A stretch of DNA of 64,000 bases from JBEEJL01 sp043744215 (GTDB lineage: Bacteria > Pseudomonadota > Gammaproteobacteria > Burkholderiales > JBEEJL01). The stretch spans positions 8,089 to 72,088 of the forward strand of contig JAYTVC010000039.1 in assembly GCA_043744215.1 (NCBI GenBank). Direction: 5' to 3'. This document shows positions 1 to 8,804 of the stretch, in pieces (position 1 is the first letter of the stretch; each line of letters opens with the position of its first letter). The position numbers and the translations under genes are program-made. The notes beneath the pieces were generated by a model that searched no databases, was not told the DNA's origin, and worked only from the letters and a program-made list of their open reading frames with translations.

Positions 1-1362
1 TTCCAATTCGAACGGGCTGATGCGGTAATCCGATGCCTTGAACACATCGTCAGCGCGGCCCACGTAGGTGAGATAGCCATCGGCGTCGCGGCTGGCCACA
101 TCGCCGGTGCGGTAGTGGCCGTGATGAATGGCATGGTTGGTGAGTTCGGCGTCGCCTTCGTAGCCTTTCATCAAACCTAACGGATTCGCACTTAACACCA
201 AACTGATTTCGCCTTCTTCGACCGTTTTGTCGTCGGCGTCGAGTAGTACGATTTCATAGCCGGGCAAGGGCCGGCCCATGGAACCGGGTTTTAGTTTTTG
301 GCCCGGCGAATTGCCCACCAGCGCGGTGGTTTCCGTCTGGCCGTAGCCGTCGCGGATGGTGAGGTTCCAGGCTTTTTGCACGCGCTCGATCACTTCGGGG
401 TTAAGCGGTTCACCGGCGCCGATGACTTCAGTCAATTTGATTTTATAGCTGGCCAAATCTTCCTGAATCAACATGCGCCATACCGTGGGCGGCGCGCACA
501 GGCAGGTGATGCCGCAGCGGACGATGGCGGCGAGCAGCACCTTGGCGTTGAAGCGCGGCGTGTTGAAGATGAACACCGTGGCACCGGCGATGAAGGGCGT
601 GAACACGTTGCTCCACGCATGTTTTGCCCAGCCGGGCGAGCTGATGTTGAGATGCACGTCGCCAGGTTTAAGGCCGAGCCAAAATAAAGTCGAGAGGTGA
701 CCGACCGGATAACTCTGGTGCGAATGCTCGACCAGTTTGGGTTTTGACGTGGTGCCCGAGGTGAAATAAAGCAACATGGAATCCGTCGCCATGGTTTTGC
801 CACCGGGCGTGAAGTTTGAAGAGGCTGTGTGGCAATCTTCAAACTTGTGCCAGCCGTTTACTGCATCACCGACGGCGATGCGCGTGTAGTCGCCTGGCAC
901 ATCGGCAAATTTGGCGGCATCTTGCGCGCCAACAATCACATGACGTACCCGGCCGCGCTCGAGACGATCCACCAAATCTCTTCCATTGAGCAAGGTCGTA
1001 GCAGGAATCACCACTGCGCCCAGTTTCATCGCCGCCAGCATGGTTTCCCACAACGCGACCACGTTGCCCAGCATCATCAAAATGCGGTCACCGCGCTTGA
1101 CGCCGAGGCCACGCAAATAATTGGCAGCGCGGTTGGAGCGTTCGGCTAATTCGCTGTAGGTAATTTTGGTTTCGCTGCCGCTGTCATCAACAATCCATAG
1201 TGCAAGCGTCGAATTATTTTTCGCCTGCGCATCAAAAAAATCCAGCGCCCAGTTGAATTCAGTGAGCACGGGCCAGCGGAAATCGCGCTTAACCGTTGCG
1301 TAGTCCGTTCGGTGTTTGAGAATGTAATCGCGGGCTTCAATGAAAGAATGCGGAGTTGTCAT
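1..1362 (-). CDS. AMP-forming acyl-CoA synthetase, medium-chain (ACSM) type, 3' end missing
   Basis: The gene would activate a short or medium-chain carboxylic acid to its CoA thioester through an acyl-adenylate. The frame is open for 454 codons from the ATG at 1362 (MTTPHSFIEARDY) to the window edge, so the last roughly 90 to 100 residues are missing. Visible ANL-superfamily motifs are the P-loop-like FTSGTTSKPK near residue 200, the stretch PGWAKHAWSN soon after, GYGQTETT near residue 337, a YRTGD block, and the hinge followed by YRISPFELE at the cut end. This wording is closer to ACSM-type ligases than to AcsA or PrpE. An 11-bp inverted repeat lies 49-81 bp upstream. The substrate cannot be told from sequence. 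Confidence 0.85.
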   Translation of the reverse strand, partial: MTTPHSFIEARDYILKHRTDYATVKRDFRWPVLTEFNWALDFFDAQAKNNSTLALWIVDDSGSETKITYSELAERSNRAANYLRGLGVKRGDRILMMLGNVVALWETMLAAMKLGAVVIPATTLLNGRDLVDRLERGRVRHVIVGAQDAAKFADVPGDYTRIAVGDAVNGWHKFEDCHTASSNFTPGGKTMATDSMLLYFTSGTTSKPKLVEHSHQSYPVGHLSTLFWLGLKPGDVHLNISSPGWAKHAWSNVFTPFIAGATVFIFNTPRFNAKVLLAAIVRCGITCLCAPPTVWRMLIQEDLASYKIKLTEVIGAGEPLNPEVIERVQKAWNLTIRDGYGQTETTALVGNSPGQKLKPGSMGRPLPGYEIVLLDADDKTVEEGEISLVLSANPLGLMKGYEGDAELTNHAIHHGHYRTGDVASRDADGYLTYVGRADDVFKASDYRISPFELE

Positions 1363-1410
1363 AATTGTCTTCCGTTTGTTTTAATTGAAAGGCGGGGAAC
1401 GCAAGCAACG

Positions 1411-1443
1411 ATATCCGTTTGCGCCGATTGCACAAACGGATAT
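1411..1443. repeat. 11-bp perfect inverted repeat upstream of acyl-CoA ligase
   Basis: ATATCCGTTTG at 1411-1421 is repeated in inverse at 1433-1443 with an 11-nt spacer. It lies between the acyl-CoA ligase start and the end of the hydroxylase gene, both on the minus strand. There is no T-run, so an operator is at least as likely as a terminator. Confidence 0.5.
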
Positions 1444-1531
1444 TACTTCAATTTAACGGAAATTTGATACAGGCGGTAACGAGGGAAATGAGCATTCGCA
1501 AGGCGGGCACAGTGCCCACGCCGCAAAAAAA

Positions 1532-2017
1532 CTAGACCGCTGCCGAGATATCGCCGTCTTTGGATTTGTTTTTGTAAAGCGTACCAAACAACATGTCGGT
1601 AAAAATGAACACCGTACCAAAATTGCTTTTGGTGTCGTCGTGATGACGCATGTGGTGGTCGCGCCAAATTTTGTAAATGCCGAGACGCGTGGCCCAGCTA
1701 TCGCGCAACTCATGATGGGCGGCGTGGATAGACGACCAGAGGGACGCATAAACAATACTAAAAAATAATATGACGATGACCCAAGGTAAGCCGAGAAAAT
1801 AGGCAAAACCAAGCAAAGGCGCAGAACCGATCAACACGCTGAGGGCATCCAGATCAATATTGATGTCGTTGCGGCCTTTGCCGTGATGCTCGACGGCATG
1901 TTCTTTCCAAATAGTGGCCAGGTTGCCAAATTGCTTATGCATCAACCAGCGGTGCGCGGTGTATTCCGCTATTGGTGCATACATTGCCGAGAAAAGTAAC
2001 GCGATAAGCCAAGTCAT
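1532..2017 (-). CDS. Fatty acid hydroxylase / sterol desaturase superfamily membrane protein
   Basis: This is a 161-aa integral membrane protein with the His clusters of the di-iron fatty acid hydroxylase superfamily: HRWLMH, HAVEHH, HAAHH and HHMRHH. Hydrophobic segments lie before the first cluster and between the second and third. The start at 2017 (MTWLIALLF) is chosen because GAGGG sits 7 nt upstream; the longer frame from 2041 lacks such a site. Members oxidise, hydroxylate or desaturate lipids such as fatty acids, sterols or carotenoids. The substrate here is unknown. The gene runs in the same direction as the acyl-CoA ligase downstream. Confidence 0.8.
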   Translation of the reverse strand: MTWLIALLFSAMYAPIAEYTAHRWLMHKQFGNLATIWKEHAVEHHGKGRNDINIDLDALSVLIGSAPLLGFAYFLGLPWVIVILFFSIVYASLWSSIHAAHHELRDSWATRLGIYKIWRDHHMRHHDDTKSNFGTVFIFTDMLFGTLYKNKSKDGDISAAV

Positions 2018-2134
2018 GGTGGTTCCCTCATTGAAGGTCAAAAGAATACACGTTTACTAAGGCGCACGCTACAGCATTGCGGCCAAATTTGCTGGTAAAA
2101 AATCCGCTCAACAAGTTCAGATATCCCCTAGCTA

Positions 2135-2686
2135 TCATTTATTTAGCGCGGCTTTCATCTGCGACAACACTTTGGCCCAGAACATTTTCATTTCCTCCGC
2201 CGCTTTTGCGTCAGCCAATTGAGCGTGTTGTATGACGATTTGGGTTTTGTTGTCGTCTTTGATATAAAACGCGATCTCGAGCATCGTGTCATCATGGCGT
2301 TTAGCGCGAATCGATTTATATGGCGTCGATTGAATGACGCTGATTTTTTCTTTCAACCATACTCTGCGTTGATTATTATCAAGCCAGGCGTTGAAAATTT
2401 CCACTTGCCCGACAGTGATAGTGCGGCTGACGCTGATTTCAAAACCCTCGGGCTTTTGATGCACTTCGCGCAGGCCGCGGGCTTGTTCATAGCCGACGGC
2501 GACCATCTGGCTCCACCAGCCCGGCACTGAACATTGCCCGGTGAGATGCGCGACGATTTCCTGGTGAGCCATGTGTTCGCAGCCGGCCTGGTCGAGCACG
2601 GCGAACCACTCGAGCCAGTTTTTGCCGGTAGCCTTGGCTATCGCCTCGTCGCTCACACGTTGAGAAGTTTGGTTTTTGACACTCAT
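2135..2686 (-). CDS. SRPBCC/AHSA1-like domain protein
   Basis: The 183-aa protein has an N-terminal helical part (KATGKNWLEWFAVLDQAG, then GWWSQMVAVGYEQARG) typical of proteins often annotated DUF4287 or SRPBCC. A C-terminal START-like beta-rich domain follows, of the kind that binds small hydrophobic ligands. No signal peptide or membrane segment is seen. It is transcribed divergently from the dppA-like gene, 102 bp apart. The biochemical role is unknown. Confidence 0.65.
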   Translation of the reverse strand: MSVKNQTSQRVSDEAIAKATGKNWLEWFAVLDQAGCEHMAHQEIVAHLTGQCSVPGWWSQMVAVGYEQARGLREVHQKPEGFEISVSRTITVGQVEIFNAWLDNNQRRVWLKEKISVIQSTPYKSIRAKRHDDTMLEIAFYIKDDNKTQIVIQHAQLADAKAAEEMKMFWAKVLSQMKAALNK

Positions 2687-2788
2687 GAAGCGATCACTTT
2701 TTCAGGGTTGGACAAGTGCACGGCACTTGCCTATTATTCGCACATCGGGCTGCGCTTTGAAGGCTCATGATAATTCACGGAGAAAAAT

Positions 2789-4435
2789 ATGACATCCCCT
2801 CGCCTGCTATCACTCTTTGTTTGCGCGGCCCTGCTCTCGGCCTGCGGCGGCAAGGATGCAGACAAACCCAAGCAAGCCGACGGCAGCGCCAAGCCGGCGG
2901 CCCAGGCGACCAAGACACTGGTTTTCTGCTCCGAAGGCAGCCCGGAAGGATTCGACCCCGGCCAATATACGACGGGCACCACGTTCGATGCGTCGGCCAT
3001 TCCCGTTTATAGCAGGCTGACGGAATTCGAGCGCGGCGGCACCAGCGTGAAACCCGGTCTGGCGGAAAAATGGGATGTGTCGGCTGACGGCAAGACCATC
3101 ACCTTCAATTTACGCAAAGGCGTGAAGTTTCATACGACGGAATTTTTCAAACCGACGCGCGAGTTCAATGCCGACGACGTGGTGTTTTCTTTTGAACGTA
3201 TGCTAAAAAAAGATCATCCGTATAACAAAGTCGCACTCAAAGGATTTCCTTACGCCGAAAGTATGGAGATGCCAAAAAGTGTGAAGGCGATCGAAAAAGT
3301 CGACGACCATACCGTGCGATTTGTGCTCAACCAGCCTGAGGCACCGATGCTTGCCAATCTGGCGATGCAGTTCGCTTCCATCCTATCGAAAGAATACGCC
3401 GACCAACTGATGAAAGACGGCAAGCCGGAAAGCCTGAACCTCGCCCCCGTCGGCACTGGGCCGTTTGTATTCAAGAGCTACCAGAAAGACAGCCAGATCC
3501 GCTACGAGGCAAACAAGGATTATTGGGGCGGCAAACAGCCTATCGACAAATTGATTTTTGCCATTACCACCGATGCATCGGTACGTATGCAAAAACTCAA
3601 AACCGGCGAATGCCATGTGACGGCCTACCCACGCCCTGCCGATGTAGTGGGCTTGAAGGCCGACCCCAAACTCAATGTAATGGGCCAGGAAGGTTTGAAT
3701 GTGGGCTACCTCTCGTTCAACATCGAGCATAAACCGCTGGATAACAAACTGGTGCGCGAAGCCTTGTCGCTGGCGATCAATAAAGCGGCCATCATCGAGG
3801 CGGTGTACCAAGGCGCAGGACAGGCGGCGACGAATTTTATTCCACCGACCATGTGGTCGTATAACAAAGACATTAAAGACATTCCCTACGACATCGCCAA
3901 GGCAAAAGAATTATTGGCCAAAGCCGGCTTGCCCAACGGTTTTGAAATTTCGCTGTGGGCCATGCCAGTGCAGCGACCCTACAACCCCAACGCCAAACAA
4001 ATGGCAGAAATCATCCAGGCTGACTGGGCGAAAATCGGCGTGAAAGCAAAAATCGTCAGTTATGAATGGGGCGAATATAACAAGCGTTCAAAAGAAGGCC
4101 AGCACGACGCGATATTGTTAGGCTGGACCGGTGACAACGGCGATCCGGACAATTTCGCCGCCAACCTGCTCACCTGTGAAGCGGCCAAGAACGGCGAGAA
4201 CCGTTCGCGCTGGTGCCACAAACCGTTTGACGATTTGATTCTGAAAGCGCGCACCACCAACGACATGAAACAGCGCACCGAGCTTTATATGAAAGCGCAG
4301 GAAGTTTTCAAACAGGAAATGCCCTGGGTTACCATCGCGCACTCCTATCAATATCAACCGGTGCGCAAAGAAGTGATGGGCTTTAAGCAAAGCCCTTTTG
4401 GCACGAATGAATTTAGCGGGGTAGATATTCAGTAA
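2789..4435 (+). CDS. dppA: Periplasmic peptide-binding lipoprotein of an ABC importer (DppA/OppA family)
   Basis: This 548-aa solute-binding protein (SBP family 5) should capture di- or oligopeptides, or a related ligand, for the DppBCDF-type permease. The N-terminus has a lipoprotein signal with lipobox LLSAC, so the mature protein is anchored by Cys19. Family features are the early GSPEGFDPGQY segment, the KPGLAEKWDVSADGKTITF block, and the C-terminal GDNGDPDNF. The permease and ATPase genes lie on the opposite strand about 2.4 kb away, with two unrelated genes between, so the transporter is split into two transcription units. Assignment to the family is strong; the ligand is not proven. 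Confidence 0.9.
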   Translation: MTSPRLLSLFVCAALLSACGGKDADKPKQADGSAKPAAQATKTLVFCSEGSPEGFDPGQYTTGTTFDASAIPVYSRLTEFERGGTSVKPGLAEKWDVSADGKTITFNLRKGVKFHTTEFFKPTREFNADDVVFSFERMLKKDHPYNKVALKGFPYAESMEMPKSVKAIEKVDDHTVRFVLNQPEAPMLANLAMQFASILSKEYADQLMKDGKPESLNLAPVGTGPFVFKSYQKDSQIRYEANKDYWGGKQPIDKLIFAITTDASVRMQKLKTGECHVTAYPRPADVVGLKADPKLNVMGQEGLNVGYLSFNIEHKPLDNKLVREALSLAINKAAIIEAVYQGAGQAATNFIPPTMWSYNKDIKDIPYDIAKAKELLAKAGLPNGFEISLWAMPVQRPYNPNAKQMAEIIQADWAKIGVKAKIVSYEWGEYNKRSKEGQHDAILLGWTGDNGDPDNFAANLLTCEAAKNGENRSRWCHKPFDDLILKARTTNDMKQRTELYMKAQEVFKQEMPWVTIAHSYQYQPVRKEVMGFKQSPFGTNEFSGVDIQ

Positions 4436-4452
4436 TAAAAAAAAATCAATAT

Positions 4453-4465
4453 AATCAAATAGTTA
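4453..4465 (+). promoter_or_regulatory. IHF-consensus dispersed element, copy 1
   Basis: AATCAAATAGTTA matches WATCAANNNNTTR exactly, with an A/T-rich left flank. It lies just after the dppA stop, before the zinc-ribbon/pilin-like gene. Confidence 0.6.
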
Positions 4466-4617
4466 CACAATATTACGAAATATGCAGTTTTAGCAGGGCG
4501 GCAAACACCAGGAAAACTGCCGCCCATGCTTGTGCATAACCCTGCTCTTGGTTACTCTCACGCTGTGCGGTGTTAACTAAACATTTTCAACCAACTTCAT
4601 TTCAACAAAAACTAACC

Positions 4618-5169
4618 ATGCCTGAAGCTGTATCAGAACCCGCCATGATGTATTGCCGCAGTTGCGGCAAGCAGATTCAAAAATCAGCCGTAAGCTGTGC
4701 CCACTGTGGCGAAGCTACGGCCGAACCCGCTGCCTCAAAAAGCAGCCGGCTGACGATGATGCTAACCGCGACCGTGCTCGCATTACTGGTCGGCGGCGGC
4801 ATGGCAGCAAGCATGTTTTATCCGCAGTACGTAGCATCAAGAGACCAGAGTCGCCAATTTGAAATCGTAACCCTCGCCCAGGAAGCCACGGCGAAAGTGG
4901 AAAAATATTACCGTGATCACGGCGCCGTGCCCAAGACGCTGGAAGTGGCTGGCGGCAATTCCAAGCCTTCCACTGGCACCGTACGATCGCTGTCTGTTCA
5001 TCCGCAAAAAGGCACGGTGGATATTGTGCTTGGCTATGGCGATGCCGATGGCAAAACCCTGACCTACACGCCCACCATCGACGACAAGCAAATCATTTCC
5101 TGGAATTGTCACAGCAAAGACGTACCGGAAAAAATGCTGCCGCACGGTTGCAAGCCTTTCGAAAACTGA
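4618..5169 (+). CDS. Zinc-ribbon protein with one membrane segment and a pilin-like C-terminal domain
   Basis: The 183-aa protein starts at 4618 (MPEAVSEPAM); an in-frame ATG at 4570 would add 16 residues. Residues about 10-35 form a zinc ribbon with two pairs, CRSCG and CAHCGE. One hydrophobic segment follows (LTATVLALLVGGGMAASMF). The remainder resembles the globular part of type IV pilins of the PilA class: an alpha segment (EATAKVEKYYRDHGAVP), beta strands, and a C-terminal Cys pair bracketing a loop (WNCHSKDVPEKMLPHGCK). No prepilin peptidase site is seen, because the membrane segment is internal. The topology suggests a cytoplasmic zinc ribbon and an exported pilin-like head. Function unknown. 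Confidence 0.65.
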   Translation: MPEAVSEPAMMYCRSCGKQIQKSAVSCAHCGEATAEPAASKSSRLTMMLTATVLALLVGGGMAASMFYPQYVASRDQSRQFEIVTLAQEATAKVEKYYRDHGAVPKTLEVAGGNSKPSTGTVRSLSVHPQKGTVDIVLGYGDADGKTLTYTPTIDDKQIISWNCHSKDVPEKMLPHGCKPFEN

Positions 5170-5215
5170 TTTCCGCCTTTCTCACCCAAGCTGATACATC
5201 CGCTACAATAAGCGG

Positions 5216-6835
5216 ATGAACACTTCAACCCCAACCAAATCCTACGACGTCATCATCATCGGTGGCGGACATAACGGCCTCGTTTGCGCCTGCTACCTCG
5301 CGGGCAGCGGACTGAAAGTGCGCGTACTCGAACGCCGCGCAGTCGTCGGCGGTGCCGCGGTTACGGAGGAATTCCATCCCGGCTTTCGCAACTCCACCGC
5401 TAGTTACACTGTCAGCCTGCTCAACCCCAAAGTCATCCGCGATCTCAAACTGTATGAGCACGGCCTCAAAGTAATTGAGCGCCCGCTGTCGAATTTTTTG
5501 CCGCTGCCCGATGGCCAATATCTCAAAGTTGGCGGCGGTCTCGAAGCCACACAAAAAGAAGTGGCCAAATTTTCCAAACGCGACGCCGAGCGCCTGCCCG
5601 CCTATTACGCGATGCTCGAATCCGTCGCCAATGTGTTGCGCGGCATGTTGCTGGAAACCCCGCCCAATGTCGGCGGCGGCATCGCCGATTTTGTGCGCGC
5701 ATTGCAGTTGGGCGGCAAGCTCAAAAAGCTTTCCATGCCCGAGCGACGCGACTTGCTCGACCTGTTCACCAAAAGTGCGGGCGATGTGCTCGATGGCTGG
5801 TTCGAGTCCGACCCGATCAAAGGCTTGTTCGGCTTTGATGCCATAGTCGGTAATTTCGCCAGCCCCTACTCACCCGGCTCTGCCTACGTGCTGCTGCACC
5901 ATGTGTTCGGCGAAGTGAATGGCAAGCAGGGCCAATGGGGCCACGCTGTCGGCGGCATGGGCGCGATTACGCAAGCGATGGCGAAGGAAGCGAAAATTCG
6001 CGGAGTGGAAATCACCACCGATTCGCCCGTGGCAAAACTGCTGACTGCCAATGGCAAAGCCACCGGCGTTGCGCTGGAAGACGGTACGGAAGTCAACGCG
6101 CGCTGCGTGGTATCGAATCTGAATCCGAAATTGTTGTTTCAAAAAATTGTCGGTGCAAAAGATGTAGAACAAGAATTTTCACAACGCATCGACCACTACA
6201 AATGCGGCTCGGGCACCATGCGTTTGAACGTGGCGCTTTCCGAATTGCCCGACTTCAGCGCGCTGCCCGGAAAAAATGTGCAGATCCATCATCAGGCCGG
6301 TATTTTTGTCGCACCGTCGTTGCAATACATGGAGCAAGCCTATTTCGACGCCAAACAACTGGGTTGGTCGCGCGCACCGGTAATCGAGATGCTGATACCG
6401 AGCACGGTGGATGATTCTCTTGCGCCGAAAGGCCAGCATGTGATGAGCCTGTTCTGCCAGCATTTCAACCCGACCACGCTGCCCGATGGAAAAACCTGGG
6501 ACGATTGCCGCGAGCAGGCGGCCGATTCCATAATTGAAACCGTGAACCGTTACGCGCCCAATTTCAAAGCCAGCATTCTGGGCCGCATGATTTTGTCGCC
6601 GCTGGATTTGGAACGAAAATTTGGCTTGATCGGCGGCGATATTTTTCATGGCGCGCTGAGTCTCGATCAACTGTTCAGCGCACGGCCCGTGTTGGGATAT
6701 GGAGATCACCGCACACCGATCAAAGGATTGTATATGTGCGGATCGGGCACGCATCCGGGCGGCGGCGTGACCGGCGTGCCGGGCCACAATGCGGCAAGGG
6801 AAATTCTGAAAGACGCAAAACGAAAAGCTTTTTGA
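5216..6835 (+). CDS. FAD-dependent oxidoreductase, CrtI/PYROXD2 family
   Basis: This 539-aa flavoprotein opens with a dinucleotide-binding fold (DVIIIGGGHNGLVCACYLA) and an acidic end-of-strand segment (VRVLERR). It ends with the second FAD contact (YMCGSGTHPGGGVTGVPGHNA). This is the layout of phytoene-desaturase-like enzymes, and the wording is closest to the PYROXD2 branch, whose reaction is unclear. There are no neighbouring carotenoid genes (no crtB or crtE), so a carotenoid role is not supported here. It converges on dppF, with only 14 nt between the two stop codons. Confidence 0.8.
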   Translation: MNTSTPTKSYDVIIIGGGHNGLVCACYLAGSGLKVRVLERRAVVGGAAVTEEFHPGFRNSTASYTVSLLNPKVIRDLKLYEHGLKVIERPLSNFLPLPDGQYLKVGGGLEATQKEVAKFSKRDAERLPAYYAMLESVANVLRGMLLETPPNVGGGIADFVRALQLGGKLKKLSMPERRDLLDLFTKSAGDVLDGWFESDPIKGLFGFDAIVGNFASPYSPGSAYVLLHHVFGEVNGKQGQWGHAVGGMGAITQAMAKEAKIRGVEITTDSPVAKLLTANGKATGVALEDGTEVNARCVVSNLNPKLLFQKIVGAKDVEQEFSQRIDHYKCGSGTMRLNVALSELPDFSALPGKNVQIHHQAGIFVAPSLQYMEQAYFDAKQLGWSRAPVIEMLIPSTVDDSLAPKGQHVMSLFCQHFNPTTLPDGKTWDDCREQAADSIIETVNRYAPNFKASILGRMILSPLDLERKFGLIGGDIFHGALSLDQLFSARPVLGYGDHRTPIKGLYMCGSGTHPGGGVTGVPGHNAAREILKDAKRKAF

Positions 6836-6849
6836 AAATCTTAGGTCAA

Positions 6850-7818
6850 CTAGGAATTTATTTCTTCAGCCAGATGACAAGCGATCAAATGACCGCCAAG
6901 GGGACGCGCCAAGGGAATTTCTTCACGACAACGTTGCGCCGCATGAGGGCAGCGTGAATTGAACGCGCAGCCCGCCGGCAAATTTAGCGGCGACGGTAAT
7001 TCACCTTTTATCGAAATAATTTTTTTGCGCGCGCGACCTTCGAGCGATGGCGTGCTCGCCAGCAGGGCTTGCGTGTAAGGATGCAACGGCTTGGCGAAAA
7101 TATTTTGCTTGCTCGCCGTCTCCACTGCATTGCCCAGATACATCACCATCACGTTGTCTGCCACATGTTCGACCACGCTCAAGTTATGCGAAATGAATAC
7201 ATAGCTCACGCCGAACTCATTCTGCAAGTCATTGAATAGATTGAGTATTTGTGCCTGTATCGACACGTCGAGCGCTGACACCGGCTCGTCAGCCACGACG
7301 ATTTTCGGATTCAGCATCAGCGCGCGCGCAATTGCGATACGCTGGCGCTGGCCGCCGGAAAACATGTGCGGATAGCGCCGCGCGTGTTCGGGCCGCAGGC
7401 CAACTTTTGCCAGCATCATGGAAACTTTTTCTTCGCGCTCTTTTGAGGACAGCCTTGAATTTATTTTTAGTGGTTCATCAAGAATGGTGCTGATTTTTTT
7501 GCGCGGATTGAGCGACGCATAGGGATTCTGAAATACCATTTGCACTTTGCTGTGCAGCGCTTTGCGTTCACTGGCAGCCAGCGGTGCGACATCGACGCCC
7601 TCAATGATCAATTGCCCAGACGTGGGTTGCTCGATGAGTGTGAGCTGCCGTGCCAGCGTCGACTTGCCGCAGCCCGATTCGCCCACGACGGCCAGCGTTT
7701 GTTTCTCGGCAAGCTCGAACGATACGCCGTTCAAAGCCTTCACCAATCCTTTTGGTTTGAATAGGCCGCGCTTGATTTGATAATGGCGGACGAGATTTTT
7801 GGCAGAGAGGATGATCAT
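6850..7818 (-). CDS. dppF: ABC transporter ATP-binding protein, dipeptide type (DppF)
   Basis: The 322-aa cytoplasmic ATPase powers the importer together with DppD. It shows Walker A (GESGCGKSTLARQ), the signature MFSGGQRQRIAIARA, Walker B (IVVADEPVSALDVS), the H-loop (VFISHNLSVV) and the C-terminal oligopeptide-transporter extension with Cys residues (GCAFNSRCPHAAQRC). The ATG overlaps the dppD stop by 4 nt, pointing to translational coupling. It is the last gene of the operon dppB-dppC-dppD-dppF. Confidence 0.92.
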   Translation of the reverse strand: MIILSAKNLVRHYQIKRGLFKPKGLVKALNGVSFELAEKQTLAVVGESGCGKSTLARQLTLIEQPTSGQLIIEGVDVAPLAASERKALHSKVQMVFQNPYASLNPRKKISTILDEPLKINSRLSSKEREEKVSMMLAKVGLRPEHARRYPHMFSGGQRQRIAIARALMLNPKIVVADEPVSALDVSIQAQILNLFNDLQNEFGVSYVFISHNLSVVEHVADNVMVMYLGNAVETASKQNIFAKPLHPYTQALLASTPSLEGRARKKIISIKGELPSPLNLPAGCAFNSRCPHAAQRCREEIPLARPLGGHLIACHLAEEINS

Positions 7819-8804
7819 AAGCTCACCAGCAAAGGCTTGCCATTCGCGTCAAGCGGCGTATGGCAGCGCACCAGCCGCTGCTGCACGTCCGAAATTGCAG
7901 GCCGTTGTTCATGGCACCGATCAAACACAAACGGACAACGCGGCGACAATAAACATCCTGTTGGCCGATCATATTGTCCCGGCACCACGCCGGGCAGCGC
8001 ATTCAATTTTTCTGCGCCGTGATTATGCTCGGGCAGCGCAGCAAGCAAGGCCGCCGTGTACGGATGCTTGGGCGTGCGGAAAATCTCCGGTATCGCGCCC
8101 TCCTCCACTACTTGCCCTGCATACATCACCAGCGCGCGCTGAGCGACTTCGGCTACCACTGCCAGATCGTGGCTGATAAGGATCAAACCCATGTTGGTTT
8201 CTTTTTGCAACTTCATCAGCAGATCAAGAATCTGCGCTTGCACGGTGACATCGAGCGCCGTCGTCGGCTCATCGGCAATAAGCAATTTTGGATTGCAGGC
8301 CAGCGCCGTGGCAATCATCACGCGCTGGCTCATGCCGCCGGAGAGTTGATGGGGATAAGCATCGATGCGGTTTTTCGCATCGGGAATTTCCACCAACTCC
8401 AGCAACGATAATGTGCGTTTGCGCAGCACATCACGAGACCCACCCTGATGAATTTTGATGGCTTCGCTTATTTGATAACCGACAGTAAAGCTGGGGTTCA
8501 AGCTCGCAATCGGATCCTGAAAAATCATGGCGATGTCGGCTCCAATGACTGTGCGCCGCTGCTTATCATTCAGCTTGAGCAAATCCTGTCCTTCGAAATT
8601 CAGCACATCTGCGCGCACGCGGCCGGGGCTGTCGATGAGACCCATCACCGCCAACATCGAAACACTTTTACCCGAGCCGGATTCACCGACGATGCTCACC
8701 ACTTCACCCGCATCGACACTGAAATCGACACCATCGACAGCGGGAAACGGCGCGCTCTCGGCGCCGAATTCTACCCGCAGGTTTTTGACTTCGAGCAGAC
8801 TCAT
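7815..8804 (-). CDS. dppD: ABC transporter ATP-binding protein, dipeptide type (DppD)
   Basis: This is the second ATPase of the importer, 329 aa from the start at 8804 (MSLLEVKNLRVEF). That ATG overlaps the dppC stop by 4 nt, whereas an upstream in-frame ATG would lie deep inside dppC. Motifs are Walker A (GESGSGKSVSM), signature LSGGMSQRVMIA, Walker B (LLIADEPTTALDVT) and an H-loop (ILISHDLAVV). The C-terminal extension carries the Cys cluster common to Opp/Dpp ATPases (GCLLSPRCPFVFDRC). Confidence 0.92.
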   Translation of the reverse strand: MSLLEVKNLRVEFGAESAPFPAVDGVDFSVDAGEVVSIVGESGSGKSVSMLAVMGLIDSPGRVRADVLNFEGQDLLKLNDKQRRTVIGADIAMIFQDPIASLNPSFTVGYQISEAIKIHQGGSRDVLRKRTLSLLELVEIPDAKNRIDAYPHQLSGGMSQRVMIATALACNPKLLIADEPTTALDVTVQAQILDLLMKLQKETNMGLILISHDLAVVAEVAQRALVMYAGQVVEEGAIPEIFRTPKHPYTAALLAALPEHNHGAEKLNALPGVVPGQYDRPTGCLLSPRCPFVFDRCHEQRPAISDVQQRLVRCHTPLDANGKPLLVSL

